64,000 bases of DNA. It comes from Bosea sp. (in: a-proteobacteria) (GTDB lineage: Bacteria > Pseudomonadota > Alphaproteobacteria > Rhizobiales > Beijerinckiaceae). This document shows positions 1-10,723 of this stretch, piece after piece. The notes beneath the pieces were generated by a model, which saw nothing but the letters and a program-made list of their open reading frames with translations, made no database searches and was not told where the DNA came from. The stretch spans positions 1,488,501 through 1,552,500 of the forward strand of contig NZ_JAMLIX010000001.1 of the NCBI RefSeq assembly GCF_023953965.1, written 5' to 3'. The stretch's first letter is position 1; every line of letters begins with the position of its first letter. The position numbers were made by a program, and so were the translations under genes.

Positions 1-506
1 ACGTAGTGATCGAGCATGACCGGACGCACGTCGAAGGCCGTCGGCTGCTCCCATAGATCGCGTGTGGCCTTCGCCGACCTGGACACCTGGCTCCGTAGGA
101 AGTCCCTCGGATCCGGCAGGGATTCCGGGCGAGGCACATCGAGCGGCATCGCTTCCTGATGGGAAGGGCCCCCCTCGTCGCGGTGGAAGCTCGCTTCCAT
201 CGTCGCGATCAGCTTGTCCTGCTGGCTCGCCACGACGCGCCGGGACGAGAAATTCCGCGTGTCCCGCGTGCGCGCGACATCGTAGCGGATCGGGAACGCC
301 GCGTTGCCGGGGTTATGGAAACAGGCATGCAGCGAATGCACGAAGCGGTCGGGCTCGATCGTGCGTTGCGCCGCGGCCAGAGACTGCGCGAGCAATTGCC
401 CGCCGAAAACCCGCCTCCAGCCGAATTGTGGGCTGCGTCCTTCATAGACGTCCGAACCCGTTTGCGTCAGCAAGAGCGACGCCAGAAATTCCTCGATCTC
501 CGTCAA
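1..506 (-). CDS. tesB: Acyl-CoA thioesterase II (TesB-like), C-terminus beyond window
   Basis: I read this by translating the minus strand directly. The first 168 residues match the N-terminal hot-dog domain of TesB: the glycine-rich VFGGQLLAQSL segment near residue 33, then VHSLHACFHNPG, then RTRDTRNFSSRRV, as in E. coli TesB. The family hydrolyses acyl-CoA to free acid and CoA. The reading frame has an upstream TGA and no ATG, so I take TTG at 504-506 as the start; a GGGAGAG ribosome site lies about 6 nt before it. The second hot-dog repeat with the catalytic Asp/Thr/Gln lies off the left edge. It is divergent from the catabolic run at 924, so it may release CoA from that pathway's intermediates (inference). 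Confidence 0.85.
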   Translation of the reverse strand, partial: MTEIEEFLASLLLTQTGSDVYEGRSPQFGWRRVFGGQLLAQSLAAAQRTIEPDRFVHSLHACFHNPGNAAFPIRYDVARTRDTRNFSSRRVVASQQDKLIATMEASFHRDEGGPSHQEAMPLDVPRPESLPDPRDFLRSQVSRSAKATRDLWEQPTAFDVRPVMLDHY

Positions 507-923
507 GCAGTCGCTCTCCCATACGCCGCCGGATTCGAGCTTACAGGCCGCTTTCCGGGGCGTCTGTTGTTTTCAACATTTTTGTTGACATTATTGCCGC
601 CATATTTGAAGAGGGATGTCAACGGGGGCACCTTCAGGTCGTTCGAACAGTCGAGCGCCTGCCTTTCGGCTTGGCGGCCTGCGCGTTTTCTCGATCCGGC
701 AGGAACATCGACATATTGGCGGAAGGAATTGAGGTCGGAATGTTGTCGGTGAACCATCTGGGACTGGCGCCGGCGGAGATGCCGTTCGGTGGGGTCGAAG
801 ACAGTGGCCGCGGCTCCGCAGGGGGCAGCGAAGCCGATCTCGGGCGCGAGCCCGTCACCCATACGCCGGCCGGCTGACGCCGCTCCGGCTTCGTCGACCG
901 GGCTGCCAACAGGATTTTCTGTC
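507..923. other. Divergent intergenic region between tesB and the ThDP enzyme
   Basis: This 417-bp stretch has no convincing gene. Open frames crossing it have no ribosome site and no family resemblance. It is less GC-rich around 560-615, where an interleaved inverted repeat sits, and it presumably holds the promoters for both divergent genes. The plus-strand ThDP gene start at 924 is set by AGGA at 911-914. Confidence 0.7.
565..590. promoter_or_regulatory. Interleaved inverted repeat, candidate operator with TTGACA
   Basis: TGTTG (565-569), four T, CAACA (574-578) is a perfect inverted repeat. Overlapping it, TCAACA (573-578), TTTT, TGTTGA (583-588) is a second one. The last arm ends in TTGACA (585-590), which could be a -35 hexamer. 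The GTTGACA half-site recurs upstream of the transporter genes at 6255-6273, so one regulator may control both. Function is inferred from symmetry and position only. Confidence 0.5.
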
Positions 924-2642
924 ATGTCCACCAACATCAACTGGAACTCGACCGTCGCGCTGCGGCTCGCCCAGGCTTTCGCGCGCCACGGCGTCGAGCT
1001 GACGTTCGGCCAGAGCCTTCCGTCCGCGTTTCACCTGGCGTCGCCCCATGCGGGAATCAGGCAGATGCCCTACCGGCAGGAGAATTCCGGCGGCGCGATG
1101 GCTGACGGCTATGCGCGCATCTCCCGCAAGGTCGGCGTCGTGACGGCGCAGAACGGGCCGGCCGCGACGCTCCTGGTGGCGCCCCTGGCGGAGGCGCTGA
1201 AGGCTTCCGTCCCGGTCATCGCGCTGGTGCAGGAGGTCGATCGCAGCACCACGGACAAGAACGCGTTCCAGGAGCTGGACCACATCAAGCTCTTCGACGG
1301 CGTCGCGAAGTTCGTGCGCCGCATCGAACGCGCGGATCGGCTCGAGGACTATGTCGACATGGCGTTCACGGCCGCGACCTCGGGCCGCCCGGGGCCTGCG
1401 GTGCTGATGGTGGCGCCGGACCTGCTCATGGAAAAAGGTCCCGCGCTGTCGCCGCGCAAGTCGAACCTCGGGACCTTCCCGCTCAATCGAACGGTCGCCG
1501 ACCCCGAAGCCGTCGCGAGGGCCGCCGCCTTGATCGCCGAGGCCCGGGCGCCTCTGATCGTGGCCGGCGGCGGCATTCATCTGTCCGACGCTTCGGCCGA
1601 GCTCGCCGCGCTTCAGGAGAGCGCCCATATCCCGGTCGCGACGACCGTCATGGGCAAGGGCAGCGTGGACGAAAACCACCTGCTCAGCCTGGGCTGCGTC
1701 GGCAACTTCATGGCCCCCGGAAGCCGGACGCACGGGATGCGGTCGCTGGTGGACGATGCCGACGTCATGGTGCTCATCGGCAACCGCACCAACCAGAACG
1801 GCACCGACAACTGGAAACTGTATCCGCCGGCTGCCCGATACATCCACATCGACGTCGATCCCATGGAGATCGGCCGCAACTACGAGGCCTTGCGGCTGCA
1901 GGGCGACGCCAAGCTGACCATCGCCGCGCTGTCCCGGGCCCTTTCCGGGCTCGATTTGTCGTTCCGCAAGACCCGTCGCGCGCAGGTGGAAACCCAGATC
2001 AAGGCTGCCGTCGACGACTGGCGCAGCAAGATCGCCGCGATCTCGACCAGGCTCGACGGGCCCGTTCGCCCCGAACAGCTCATGGCCGAGGTCGAGAAGC
2101 GCATGAAGCCGACGGACATCGCGGTCGCCGATGCCAGCTATTCCTCGACATGGATCACCAATTTCCTGACGTCTCATCGGCCGGGCCAGCGGTTCCTGAC
2201 GCCGCGCGGGCTGGCGGGGCTCGGCTGGGGCGTGCCCATGGCGATCGGCGCGAAGATCGCCGCGCCGGAGAGCCGCGTCATCTGCGTGGCGGGCGATGGC
2301 GGCTTCGCGCATAACTGGGCGGAGCTCGAGACGGTGCGGCGGCTGGGTACGCCGATCATCATCCTGATGCTGAACAACGGCATTCTCGGATACCAGACGC
2401 ATGCCGAGGACCTGAAGTTCGGCGAGCACACCAACGCCTGCGATTTCACCGATGTCGACCACGCCGGCATCGCGCGCTGCTGCGGCCTGAACGCCAGGCG
2501 GGTGAGCACCGGTTCCGAGGTGCAAAAGGCGCTCGACGAGGCATTCGCCTCCGACACGGCGAGCTTCATCGAGGTCATCACCGATCCCGAGGCGCGCCCG
2601 CCCTACACGATCTTCGCCGACCATTTCCGCGAAATGTTCTGA
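924..2642 (+). CDS. Thiamine diphosphate-dependent enzyme, acetolactate synthase-like
   Basis: This 572-residue protein has the three-domain ThDP fold: Pyr domain (about 1-170), central domain (about 190-330) and PP domain (about 370-550). The cofactor-activating Glu is at about residue 53 (YRQENSGGAMADGYAR). The Mg-ThDP motif GDGGF begins near 457 and runs to the paired Asn in MLNNG. It resembles acetolactate synthase and benzoylformate or oxalyl-CoA decarboxylase, but lies far from any ilvN regulatory subunit. Its place with a CoA ligase, an Old Yellow Enzyme and a crotonase argues for catabolic C-C cleavage or ligation of a 2-oxo or 2-hydroxyacyl compound (inference). ATG at 924 is chosen for AGGA at 911; an in-frame ATG at 789 would add an Ala/Pro-rich tail unlike the family. 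Confidence 0.85.
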   Translation: MSTNINWNSTVALRLAQAFARHGVELTFGQSLPSAFHLASPHAGIRQMPYRQENSGGAMADGYARISRKVGVVTAQNGPAATLLVAPLAEALKASVPVIALVQEVDRSTTDKNAFQELDHIKLFDGVAKFVRRIERADRLEDYVDMAFTAATSGRPGPAVLMVAPDLLMEKGPALSPRKSNLGTFPLNRTVADPEAVARAAALIAEARAPLIVAGGGIHLSDASAELAALQESAHIPVATTVMGKGSVDENHLLSLGCVGNFMAPGSRTHGMRSLVDDADVMVLIGNRTNQNGTDNWKLYPPAARYIHIDVDPMEIGRNYEALRLQGDAKLTIAALSRALSGLDLSFRKTRRAQVETQIKAAVDDWRSKIAAISTRLDGPVRPEQLMAEVEKRMKPTDIAVADASYSSTWITNFLTSHRPGQRFLTPRGLAGLGWGVPMAIGAKIAAPESRVICVAGDGGFAHNWAELETVRRLGTPIIILMLNNGILGYQTHAEDLKFGEHTNACDFTDVDHAGIARCCGLNARRVSTGSEVQKALDEAFASDTASFIEVITDPEARPPYTIFADHFREMF

Positions 2643-2668
2643 AAAAGCGCCGGCGCGGAGATTGCCTC

Positions 2669-3781
2669 ATGAGCGACCTGTTCAGCCCGATCGATATTGG
2701 CGGATTGACCCTGCCCAACCGGATCGTGGTGCCGCCGATGTGCCAGTATTCGGCCGGGACGGACGGGCTGCCGGCGCCGTGGCACCATATGCACATCGGA
2801 ACGATGGCGATCTCGGGGGCCGGTCTCGTGATCGTCGAGGGCACCGCCGTCGAGGCTCCAGGCCGCATCAGCCCCAATGATCTCGGTCTCTATACGGACG
2901 CTCAGGAAGCGGCTCTGCGCGACCTGATCGCGCGGATCCGGACGTTTTCGGCGACGCGGATCGGCATCCAGATCGCCCATGCCGGGCGCAAGGCTTCCAA
3001 TGCTCCGTTCGACGCTCGCCAGCCCGTCGCCGTGAACGAGGGTGGCTGGGTCCCGATCGCGCCCTCTCCCGTCCCGCCGAACGACCTCTGGCCTGTACCG
3101 ACGGAAATGACGGAGGCGGATATCGCGCGTGTCGTCGCCGCCTTCGTGTCCGCGGCCGGGAGGGCGGATCGGGCCGGGTTCGACCTGGTCGAGGTCCATG
3201 CCGCGCATGGTTATCTGATCAGCTCCTTTCTCTCCCCGCACGCCAACCAGCGGACGGACCGCTACGGCGGTGCGCTGGCGAACCGGATGCGGTTTGGAAT
3301 CGAGGTGGCGCAGGCCGTCCGGCAAGCCTGGCCGCGGCAGAAGGCCCTCGGCTTCCGCATCAACGGAACCGACTGGACCGAGGCCGGCATCGGCGTCGAA
3401 GAGGCGATCGCGTTCGCTGCCGCCTTGAAGAGCGCGGGGGCCGACTACGTGACCGTTTCCGCCGGCGGGAATTCGCGCGATCAGAAGCTTCCCACGATGG
3501 CGCCGGGCTATCAGACGCATCTCGCCCGGGCCGTCCGCAGCGGCGCGGGAATCACGACGATGACGGTCGGCATGATCCTGACGGCCGAACAGGCAGACGA
3601 GATCGTCGCCAGCGGCACGGCGGACATGGTCGGCGTTGCCCGCGCGACGCTGGATGATCCGCGCTGGGGCCTCCATGCCGCTCAGGCTTTGGGCGAAGAG
3701 CCCGCTTACCCCAGGCCGATCTGGCGGGCGGCAGCGAAATACTGGGCGGGCTACGTGATCGCGCACGCGTCGGGGACATGA
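2669..3781 (+). CDS. NADH:flavin oxidoreductase, Old Yellow Enzyme (YqjM/XenA type)
   Basis: This 370-residue FMN TIM-barrel protein reduces activated C=C bonds with NAD(P)H. It shows the features of the YqjM/XenA subclass: N-terminal Cys25 (PPMCQYSA), the active-site stretch IQIAHAGRKAS near residue 105, and HAAHGYLISSFLSPHANQR near 173 with the substrate-binding His pair, followed by TDRYGG. It starts 26 nt after the ThDP gene. In this cluster it probably reduces an alpha,beta-unsaturated carbonyl intermediate. There is no FeS/FAD C-terminal extension, so it is not a full 2,4-dienoyl-CoA reductase of the FadH type. Confidence 0.9.
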   Translation: MSDLFSPIDIGGLTLPNRIVVPPMCQYSAGTDGLPAPWHHMHIGTMAISGAGLVIVEGTAVEAPGRISPNDLGLYTDAQEAALRDLIARIRTFSATRIGIQIAHAGRKASNAPFDARQPVAVNEGGWVPIAPSPVPPNDLWPVPTEMTEADIARVVAAFVSAAGRADRAGFDLVEVHAAHGYLISSFLSPHANQRTDRYGGALANRMRFGIEVAQAVRQAWPRQKALGFRINGTDWTEAGIGVEEAIAFAAALKSAGADYVTVSAGGNSRDQKLPTMAPGYQTHLARAVRSGAGITTMTVGMILTAEQADEIVASGTADMVGVARATLDDPRWGLHAAQALGEEPAYPRPIWRAAAKYWAGYVIAHASGT

Positions 3782-3827
3782 GCGCGAAGAACCACGGACG
3801 ACGGCCCGACATTGGAGGAAACGCATA

Positions 3828-5391
<1,564 letters not shown>

Positions 5392-5399
<8 letters not shown>

Positions 5400-6183
5400 A
5401 TCCTACCAGGAATTGCGGGTCTCCCGCAGCGGCCCTGTCCTGACGATCACGCTCGACAATCCGCCGTCGAACGCCATCACGAAGGTGATGCATCGCGAGC
5501 TTGCCGACATCTTCGTGGACATCAATCGCGATCCCGAGACGAAGGTCGTGGTCCTGACCGGCGCCGGCGACCGCATCTTCTGCGCGGGAGGCGAATTTTC
5601 GGCCATGCAGGAGAGCATCGAAAACCCGCAGGCCGCGGTCGTCTCGATGCAGGAGGGCATCAAGCTGGTCCATGCGCTGCTCGCCGTCGACAAGCCGACC
5701 ATCGCGCGGATCAACGGCCATGCCATCGGCTTCGGCGCGACGCTCGCGCTGTTCTGCGACCTGACCTACGCGGTCGACACGGCAAAGATCGGCGATCCAC
5801 ACGTGCTGGTCGGTTATGCCGCGGGTGATGGCGGTGCTTTGATATGGCCGCAGCTGATCGGATACGCCCGCGCGCGGGAGTTCCTGCTGACCGGGGACTC
5901 CATGCGCGGGGCCGAGGCCGCCGCGATGGGTCTCGTCACGCGCGCCGTCAAGGCTGACGCGCTGGATGATACCGTGAATGCGACCGCGAAGCGGCTCGCG
6001 GAAGGCGCGACGGTTGCGATCAACGCCACCAAGCAGGCGATCAACATGCCGCTGCGCCGGCAGTTCAGCGCCCTTATCGAGGCCCATATCGGCCTGGAGC
6101 TGATGTCGCATTTCTCGAACGACCACGTCGAGGCCGTGGCCGCGATGCTCGAGAAGCGCGCGCCCGTATTCTCGGGGACATAG
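5392..6183 (+). CDS. Enoyl-CoA hydratase/isomerase family protein (atypical crotonase)
   Basis: This 263-residue crotonase-fold protein has the first oxyanion-hole segment (RIFCAGGEFSAM, about 62) and the second (AIGFGATLALFCD). Both catalytic Glu of classical enoyl-CoA hydratase appear replaced: the Glu144 position reads Thr in GFGATLAL and the Glu164 position reads His in GDPHVLVG. An Asp is present in the following AAGDGG turn, as in a common subgroup of uncertain chemistry. It is therefore more likely an isomerase, hydrolase or C-C lyase than a textbook hydratase (inference by eye alignment). The start overlaps the ligase stop. Confidence 0.85.
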
Positions 6184-6254
6184 CGGCGAGCCGGGGCGGC
6201 GGATGCCCGACGGATAGCCCGTGCTTCACGCCCGGGCAGAATGGCGACCGGATT

Positions 6255-6273
6255 GTTGACAAAATAGTTGACA
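6255..6273 (+). promoter_or_regulatory. Tandem GTTGACA elements before the ABC transporter genes
   Basis: GTTGACA occurs at 6255-6261 and again at 6267-6273, 12 nt apart. The first TTGACA (6256-6261) is followed after 17 nt by TAGGAC (6279-6284), a weak -10, giving a possible promoter for the transporter operon. The same half-site is in the operator candidate at 565-590. A single regulator binding both is inferred. Confidence 0.45.
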
Positions 6274-6315
6274 TCGAATAGGACAGCTACAAACAACAAT
6301 GGAGGAGATGCGCAA

Positions 6316-7344
6316 ATGAGCAAGTTCAAGCTCGTAAAAAATGTAGTAGTTGGCTTGGCTCTCTTGGCCGGCGCGGCGGTTCCGGCGATGGCCAAAGAGA
6401 CGTTGGTGGTATACACCGGCATCCATGAGGAGGACTTTACCAACGCCATCAAGAAAGAATTCACGCGCCAGACCGGGATCGACGTCGAGATGTTGGTGAT
6501 CCCTGCGAACGGCACGTTGATAGCGAGGGTTCAGACCGAGAAAGACAAGCCGCGCGCCGATGTGATCGTCGACACCACGGTCGATTTCATCATGAAGCTG
6601 AAGGGCGAGGGATTGATCCAGCCCTACAAGGCGAAGGCCGAAAACGCCGACTTCGTGCAGCGGGGCTATGCCGATCCGGACGGGTACATGCACGGCTGGT
6701 TCGCGATCACGCCGATGATTTTCTGGAACAAGGATCGCTTCGACACCGATCCTTCGCTGAAGGGCGTGCCATATCCGGCCTCCTGGGACGATCTGCTCAA
6801 TCCGGCCTTCAAGGGCAAGATCATCGTGCCCAACCCGCAGACCACCGCCATGGGCGCGGTGATGTACATGACGCAGATCTTCCGCCTCGGTGAGGAAAAG
6901 ACCTGGGACTATGCGCGCAAGCTCAACAGCAACGTCGCCCAGTATACGACGTCGGCATCGCTGCCGGTGGCTCTGGTCGAGCGTGGCGAGGGGACGATCG
7001 GCGTCGCCTGGTCGAGCGACGTCCTGGGCGCGACGATCGGCCGTGGGCAGAAGCTGGGCCTCTCCGTTCCGCAGGACAACGCGGTTTCGGTCTGGACGGC
7101 CGGCATCGTCAAGGGCGGGCCTAACCCCGAGGGCGCGCGCAAGTTCGTCGACTTTCTGCAGAGCGATTTCGTGCAGCAGGCCTCCGCCAAACTGGGGTAC
7201 CGGCTGCCCGTCAGCCCGACGGTGACGCCGCTCGAAGGGGTGCCGACGCTATCCTCCATCAAGGCGGTCAAGTACGACCTCGATTGGGCGGCACAGAACG
7301 TCGACCGCGTTCGCAAGCAGTGGGCCAAAGAGACCAATAATTGA
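6316..7344 (+). CDS. ABC transporter periplasmic binding protein, ferric-type (PBP2 Fbp-like)
   Basis: This 342-residue protein has a clear Sec signal peptide (positive MSKFKLVKN, hydrophobic core, cleavage after Ala26 in PAMA). It has the fold order of the FbpA/AfuA group: LVVYTGIHEEDF at the mature N-terminus, a VIVDTT segment, WDDLLNPAFKGKI and GARKFVDFL near the end. The adjacent Tyr pair that binds Fe3+ in FbpA is not seen in the expected region (around LNSNVAQYTTSAS), so the ligand may be an organic acid or phosphonate rather than iron (inference). ATG at 6316 is supported by GGAGGAG at 6301. It is the first gene of a binding protein-permease-ATPase set. Confidence 0.85.
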   Translation: MSKFKLVKNVVVGLALLAGAAVPAMAKETLVVYTGIHEEDFTNAIKKEFTRQTGIDVEMLVIPANGTLIARVQTEKDKPRADVIVDTTVDFIMKLKGEGLIQPYKAKAENADFVQRGYADPDGYMHGWFAITPMIFWNKDRFDTDPSLKGVPYPASWDDLLNPAFKGKIIVPNPQTTAMGAVMYMTQIFRLGEEKTWDYARKLNSNVAQYTTSASLPVALVERGEGTIGVAWSSDVLGATIGRGQKLGLSVPQDNAVSVWTAGIVKGGPNPEGARKFVDFLQSDFVQQASAKLGYRLPVSPTVTPLEGVPTLSSIKAVKYDLDWAAQNVDRVRKQWAKETNN

Positions 7345-7469
7345 GGGGAAGCGCGCCGCCGCTTACGGTTCGGATGGCGCGAGGCGGGCGATCATGGCCG
7401 TGTCATACGGCGGCCGGCCATAATCGTTCCGATCTTGGTCAGATTGAATACCTAAGCGATAGGTGAGCT

Positions 7470-9107
7470 GTGAAAACTCCCTCGACGCGAAGGAGCCGGC
7501 CTGCTGTCGATCCGGCAGTGCTGCTCCTTTATGTAGCTACCTTATGCGCGCTGCTCGTCTTCGTCGTCTATCCCACGCTCAAGGTCCTGAGCACGCCGAG
7601 CTGGGACAACGTCGTCGAGGTCCTGACCAGCGGACGCACCCTGCAGGCGGCCCGGAACAGCGCCGTCATCACGCTGCTCTCGACGACATCCGCGACGTTG
7701 CTGGGACTGTTTTTCGCCTTTGCGTCCACGCGCCGCGATATTCCATTCAGGAACATCTTCCGCGTCATTGGCGTGCTTCCGCTCTTCGCGCCGCCGTTCA
7801 TGGTTGCTTTCGCATACATCCTCGTGTTTGGCCGCCAAGGGTTGATTACCTATCATATCCTGGGCCTGGACGTGAACATCTTCGGATGGCATGGTCTCTG
7901 GCTCGCCCAGACGATCGGCATGTTTCCGCTTGCGAGCGTCATCATCCGGGGCGTGCTGGAAGGCATCCATCCGAGCACCGAACAGGCCGCGCTGACCCTC
8001 GGAGCGAGCGAGACCGCGGCGCTTCGAACCGTCCTGGTTCCGCTCGCCCTGCCGGGCATCATCGGCGCCATGCTCGTCGTCGCCATCACGGTCCTCGCCG
8101 ATTTCGGCAACGCGGCGGTGATCGCGGGCAACTACCCCGTTCTGGCGACCGAAGCCTGGCTCAGGATGGACGGGCTCGGCGATCTCCAGGGCGCGGCGGT
8201 GATCGTGTCGGTTCTCATGATCCCGGCGGTGGCCTTGTTCGGGGCGAGCCGCGCCTTGTTGGGCGGCCGGGTCTTCACGACGGTGACGGGGCGCGGCGCC
8301 GACGTGGATCAGATCGCCACCCCGGCGATCATCAAATGGTCCGTCGTCGTGATCTGCTCGCTGACCTGCGCGCTCGTCCTCATCGTCTATGTCGGCATTC
8401 TGCTGGCCGGCATGGTCAACAAATGGGGCAGCGACTGGTCGTTGACGTTCCGCCACTGGCTCGAGGTAGCGTCCTATGCCGACGAATTGAGCGTCAGCAT
8501 CAAGATCGGCATCATATCGGGCCTCGTGACGGCGTTGATCGGTCAGATCATCGCCTTCCTGCATTCCCGCTCGCTGTGGTTCCGGGGAGCGCTGGATTTT
8601 CTCGCCGTGCTGCCGGGGGCGCTACCCGGCGTTTTCATCGGCGTCGGCTTCGTTCTGGCATTCAACGCGCCACCGATCGAGCTGGCCGGCACGATCTGGA
8701 TCGTGGTTTTCGCTTTGGGATTCTGGCATTTGCCGCAGGCTTATCAGGCAACGAAGGCGGCGCTGGGCCAGATCCACCGGAGCATCGAGGAATCCGCGCG
8801 CGACCTGGGGGCCAGCGAGGTGCGGTTGATCACGGATGTCTACATGCCGCTGCTCTCGCGCAGCCTGCTGGCGTCCTTCATCCAGTCCTTCATCAGGTCG
8901 GTGTCGAACGTCAGCGTCGTCGTCTTCATGATCGCGCCGGGCCAGATTCTGGTGTCGGCCGTCATCCTGCGGATGATCGGCAGCTCGAACTGGAGCGCGG
9001 GAGCCGCGCTGGCGACGGTATTGTTGGCGATCACTTTCATGTGCGTCGGTGTGGCCGAAGCCGCGATCCGTTGGCTCGGCGCGCCGGCCCGGGGGAGCCA
9101 GTTATGA
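7470..9107 (+). CDS. ABC transporter permease, two fused permease domains (FbpB/ThiP type)
   Basis: This 545-residue inner-membrane protein has about twelve hydrophobic segments arranged as two homologous halves. Each half carries an EAA loop that contacts the ATPase: EQAALTLGASETAALRTV in the first and EESARDLGASEVRLITDV in the second. The fusion of two permease copies is the normal form in the FbpB/ThiP/AfuB family. The start is GTG at 7470. The stop overlaps the start of the ATPase gene by 4 nt (ATGA), so the two are translationally coupled. Confidence 0.9.
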   Translation: MKTPSTRRSRPAVDPAVLLLYVATLCALLVFVVYPTLKVLSTPSWDNVVEVLTSGRTLQAARNSAVITLLSTTSATLLGLFFAFASTRRDIPFRNIFRVIGVLPLFAPPFMVAFAYILVFGRQGLITYHILGLDVNIFGWHGLWLAQTIGMFPLASVIIRGVLEGIHPSTEQAALTLGASETAALRTVLVPLALPGIIGAMLVVAITVLADFGNAAVIAGNYPVLATEAWLRMDGLGDLQGAAVIVSVLMIPAVALFGASRALLGGRVFTTVTGRGADVDQIATPAIIKWSVVVICSLTCALVLIVYVGILLAGMVNKWGSDWSLTFRHWLEVASYADELSVSIKIGIISGLVTALIGQIIAFLHSRSLWFRGALDFLAVLPGALPGVFIGVGFVLAFNAPPIELAGTIWIVVFALGFWHLPQAYQATKAALGQIHRSIEESARDLGASEVRLITDVYMPLLSRSLLASFIQSFIRSVSNVSVVVFMIAPGQILVSAVILRMIGSSNWSAGAALATVLLAITFMCVGVAEAAIRWLGAPARGSQL

Positions 9108-10216
9108 ATGCGGCGATGGACCCGGCAGGACAGGGCGCTGGCACGAGGTCGGTACCGAACCAGCCCGAAGCACCGCCGCATGTCAGGCTCGTCGAGCTCA
9201 GCAAGAAGCTCGGGACGTTGCTGGCCGTTGATCGCGTCTCCCTGGATATTCCGCGCGGCCAGGTGACGACCCTGCTCGGGCCGTCCGGCTGCGGCAAGTC
9301 GACGACGCTGAGGATACTCGCAGGCTTGTATCAGCTCGATTCCGGTGACGTCATCCTGGATGGCGAAAGCATCGCTCACCTGCCGCCCAACAAGCGCCGG
9401 ATGACGATGGTGTTCCAGGAATATGCGCTATTCCCGCATCTTACGGTCGCCGACAATGTCGGGTATGGCCTGCGCAGGCGCGGCATGCCCGCCGCGCAAG
9501 CGAAGGCCCGCATCGGCGAGATGCTCGACCTCGTCGGCCTGTCCGTGGCGGCCGGAAAACATCCGCACCAGCTTTCCGGCGGCCAGCAGCAGCGGGTGGC
9601 GCTCGCCCGGGCGCTTGCGGTGGATCCGGAGGTTCTGCTGCTCGACGAGCCCCTTTCGAACCTCGATGCCAAATTGAGGATCCGGTTGCGGGAAGAAATC
9701 GTGCGCCTGCAGAAGGTTCTCGGCAAGACGATGGTCTTCGTGACGCATGACCAGGAGGAGGCCATGTCCATCTCGCACCAGATCGCCGTGATGAACGGGG
9801 GCCGGATCTCGCAGGTGGGGTCGCCCGAAGAGATCTATGCGCGGCCGAATTCGCGCTACGTCGCCGAGTTCGTGGGTCTGGCGAACTTCATCGACGCCAG
9901 GGTGGTCGCGCCCGGTCGCATCGAGGTGGGCGACATCTCCATTCCGGTTCCCACGCAGGAGATTTCCGGCAGGGCCACGCTCATGGTCCGTCCGGAAGCC
10001 ATTTCCATCGTGGATCACGCTGCTCCCGGAGATGGCCCGGTGCTTCGGGGACGGTTGCTGCAGCGTACGTTTCTCGGAAGCCTGGCCAGGTATAACGTCG
10101 AGACGGTGCACGGCGTCCTGATCGTCGACGACGACGCCTTCAAGGCGCGGGACCTCGAGGGTGAAGTGACGTTGGCGCTGTCGCCCGATCGGCTGCATCT
10201 CCTGCCGGCAGCATAG
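9104..10216 (+). CDS. ABC transporter ATP-binding protein (FbpC/PotA type)
   Basis: This 370-residue ATPase has Walker A GPSGCGKST (about 63), Q-loop VFQEYALFPH, signature LSGGQQQRVALARAL, Walker B VLLLDEPLSNLD and H-loop VTHDQEEAM. A C-terminal TOBE-like domain follows (about 270-370: LMVRPEAI, then RTFLGSLARYNVE). It completes the importer with the two preceding genes. The first 25 residues are a low-similarity extension. The last 77 bp overlap, in antisense, the end of the DUF983 gene on the other strand, an unusual arrangement that suggests this gene ends at a recombination junction. Confidence 0.9.
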   Translation: MNAAMDPAGQGAGTRSVPNQPEAPPHVRLVELSKKLGTLLAVDRVSLDIPRGQVTTLLGPSGCGKSTTLRILAGLYQLDSGDVILDGESIAHLPPNKRRMTMVFQEYALFPHLTVADNVGYGLRRRGMPAAQAKARIGEMLDLVGLSVAAGKHPHQLSGGQQQRVALARALAVDPEVLLLDEPLSNLDAKLRIRLREEIVRLQKVLGKTMVFVTHDQEEAMSISHQIAVMNGGRISQVGSPEEIYARPNSRYVAEFVGLANFIDARVVAPGRIEVGDISIPVPTQEISGRATLMVRPEAISIVDHAAPGDGPVLRGRLLQRTFLGSLARYNVETVHGVLIVDDDAFKARDLEGEVTLALSPDRLHLLPAA

Positions 10217-10592
10217 GGCCGCGGGCGATCCGGCCTTCCTCGGCCTTGTGGAAATATTGCGAGGCGACGAGCCAGCCCTTGAGCGGTTGCAGGGGCGGGA
10301 TGCAGAACAGCAGGATCAGCGGCAGCGTCGTGACGAGATGCACCCAGACCGGCGGGTCATAGGTCAGCTCCAGCCAGAGCGGGAAGGCCACGGCGGGGAT
10401 GCAGATGAACATCATCACGAAGAAGGCGGGGCCGTCGGCGGGATCGGCGAAGCCGTAGTCGAGGCCGCAATTCTCGCATTTCGGCTTCAGCGTCAGGAAG
10501 CTTGCAAACATCCTGCCCTGCCCGCAGCGCGGGCAACGGCCCCTGAGGCCGGTCTGGAGCGGAGAGAGTGGCGGCCAGTGCTCGCCGGGCAT
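10140..10592 (-). CDS. DUF983 family membrane protein with aberrant C-terminal tail
   Basis: This 150-residue protein of unknown function has an N-terminal zinc-ribbon-like part (RGRCPRCGQGRMF, then PKCENCGLDYGF) and two hydrophobic helices (about 57-75 and 85-103). This is the DUF983 layout common in alphaproteobacteria. The start follows a strong AAGGAGAA site. After YFHKAEEGR, where relatives normally end within a few residues, the frame runs on for about 25 residues antisense to the ABC ATPase gene. This looks like a lost native stop at the edge of inserted DNA (inference). Confidence 0.8.
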   Translation of the reverse strand: MPGEHWPPLSPLQTGLRGRCPRCGQGRMFASFLTLKPKCENCGLDYGFADPADGPAFFVMMFICIPAVAFPLWLELTYDPPVWVHLVTTLPLILLFCIPPLQPLKGWLVASQYFHKAEEGRIARGPMLPAGDAADRATAPTSLHPRGPAP

Positions 10593-10723
10593 GAACGGTT
10601 CTCCTTGAGGCTGGCGCGCTTGCGATCGGCGCCGCCCCTCAGATCACGGTCGATACCGGTAACGTCAAGATCATGACCCCTTCCGACCGGCGGCCTGCGC
10701 GGATCGGTCGCTGGCAAGCGCCT

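Noticed and set aside
855..2624. Long open frame antisense to the ThDP gene
   Set aside because: It is a by-product of GC-rich codon use. It has no ribosome site or family motif, while the plus strand carries a complete ThDP enzyme. Similar long antisense frames over fdsB/fdsA, DprE1, aminotransferase and hemY were rejected for the same reason.
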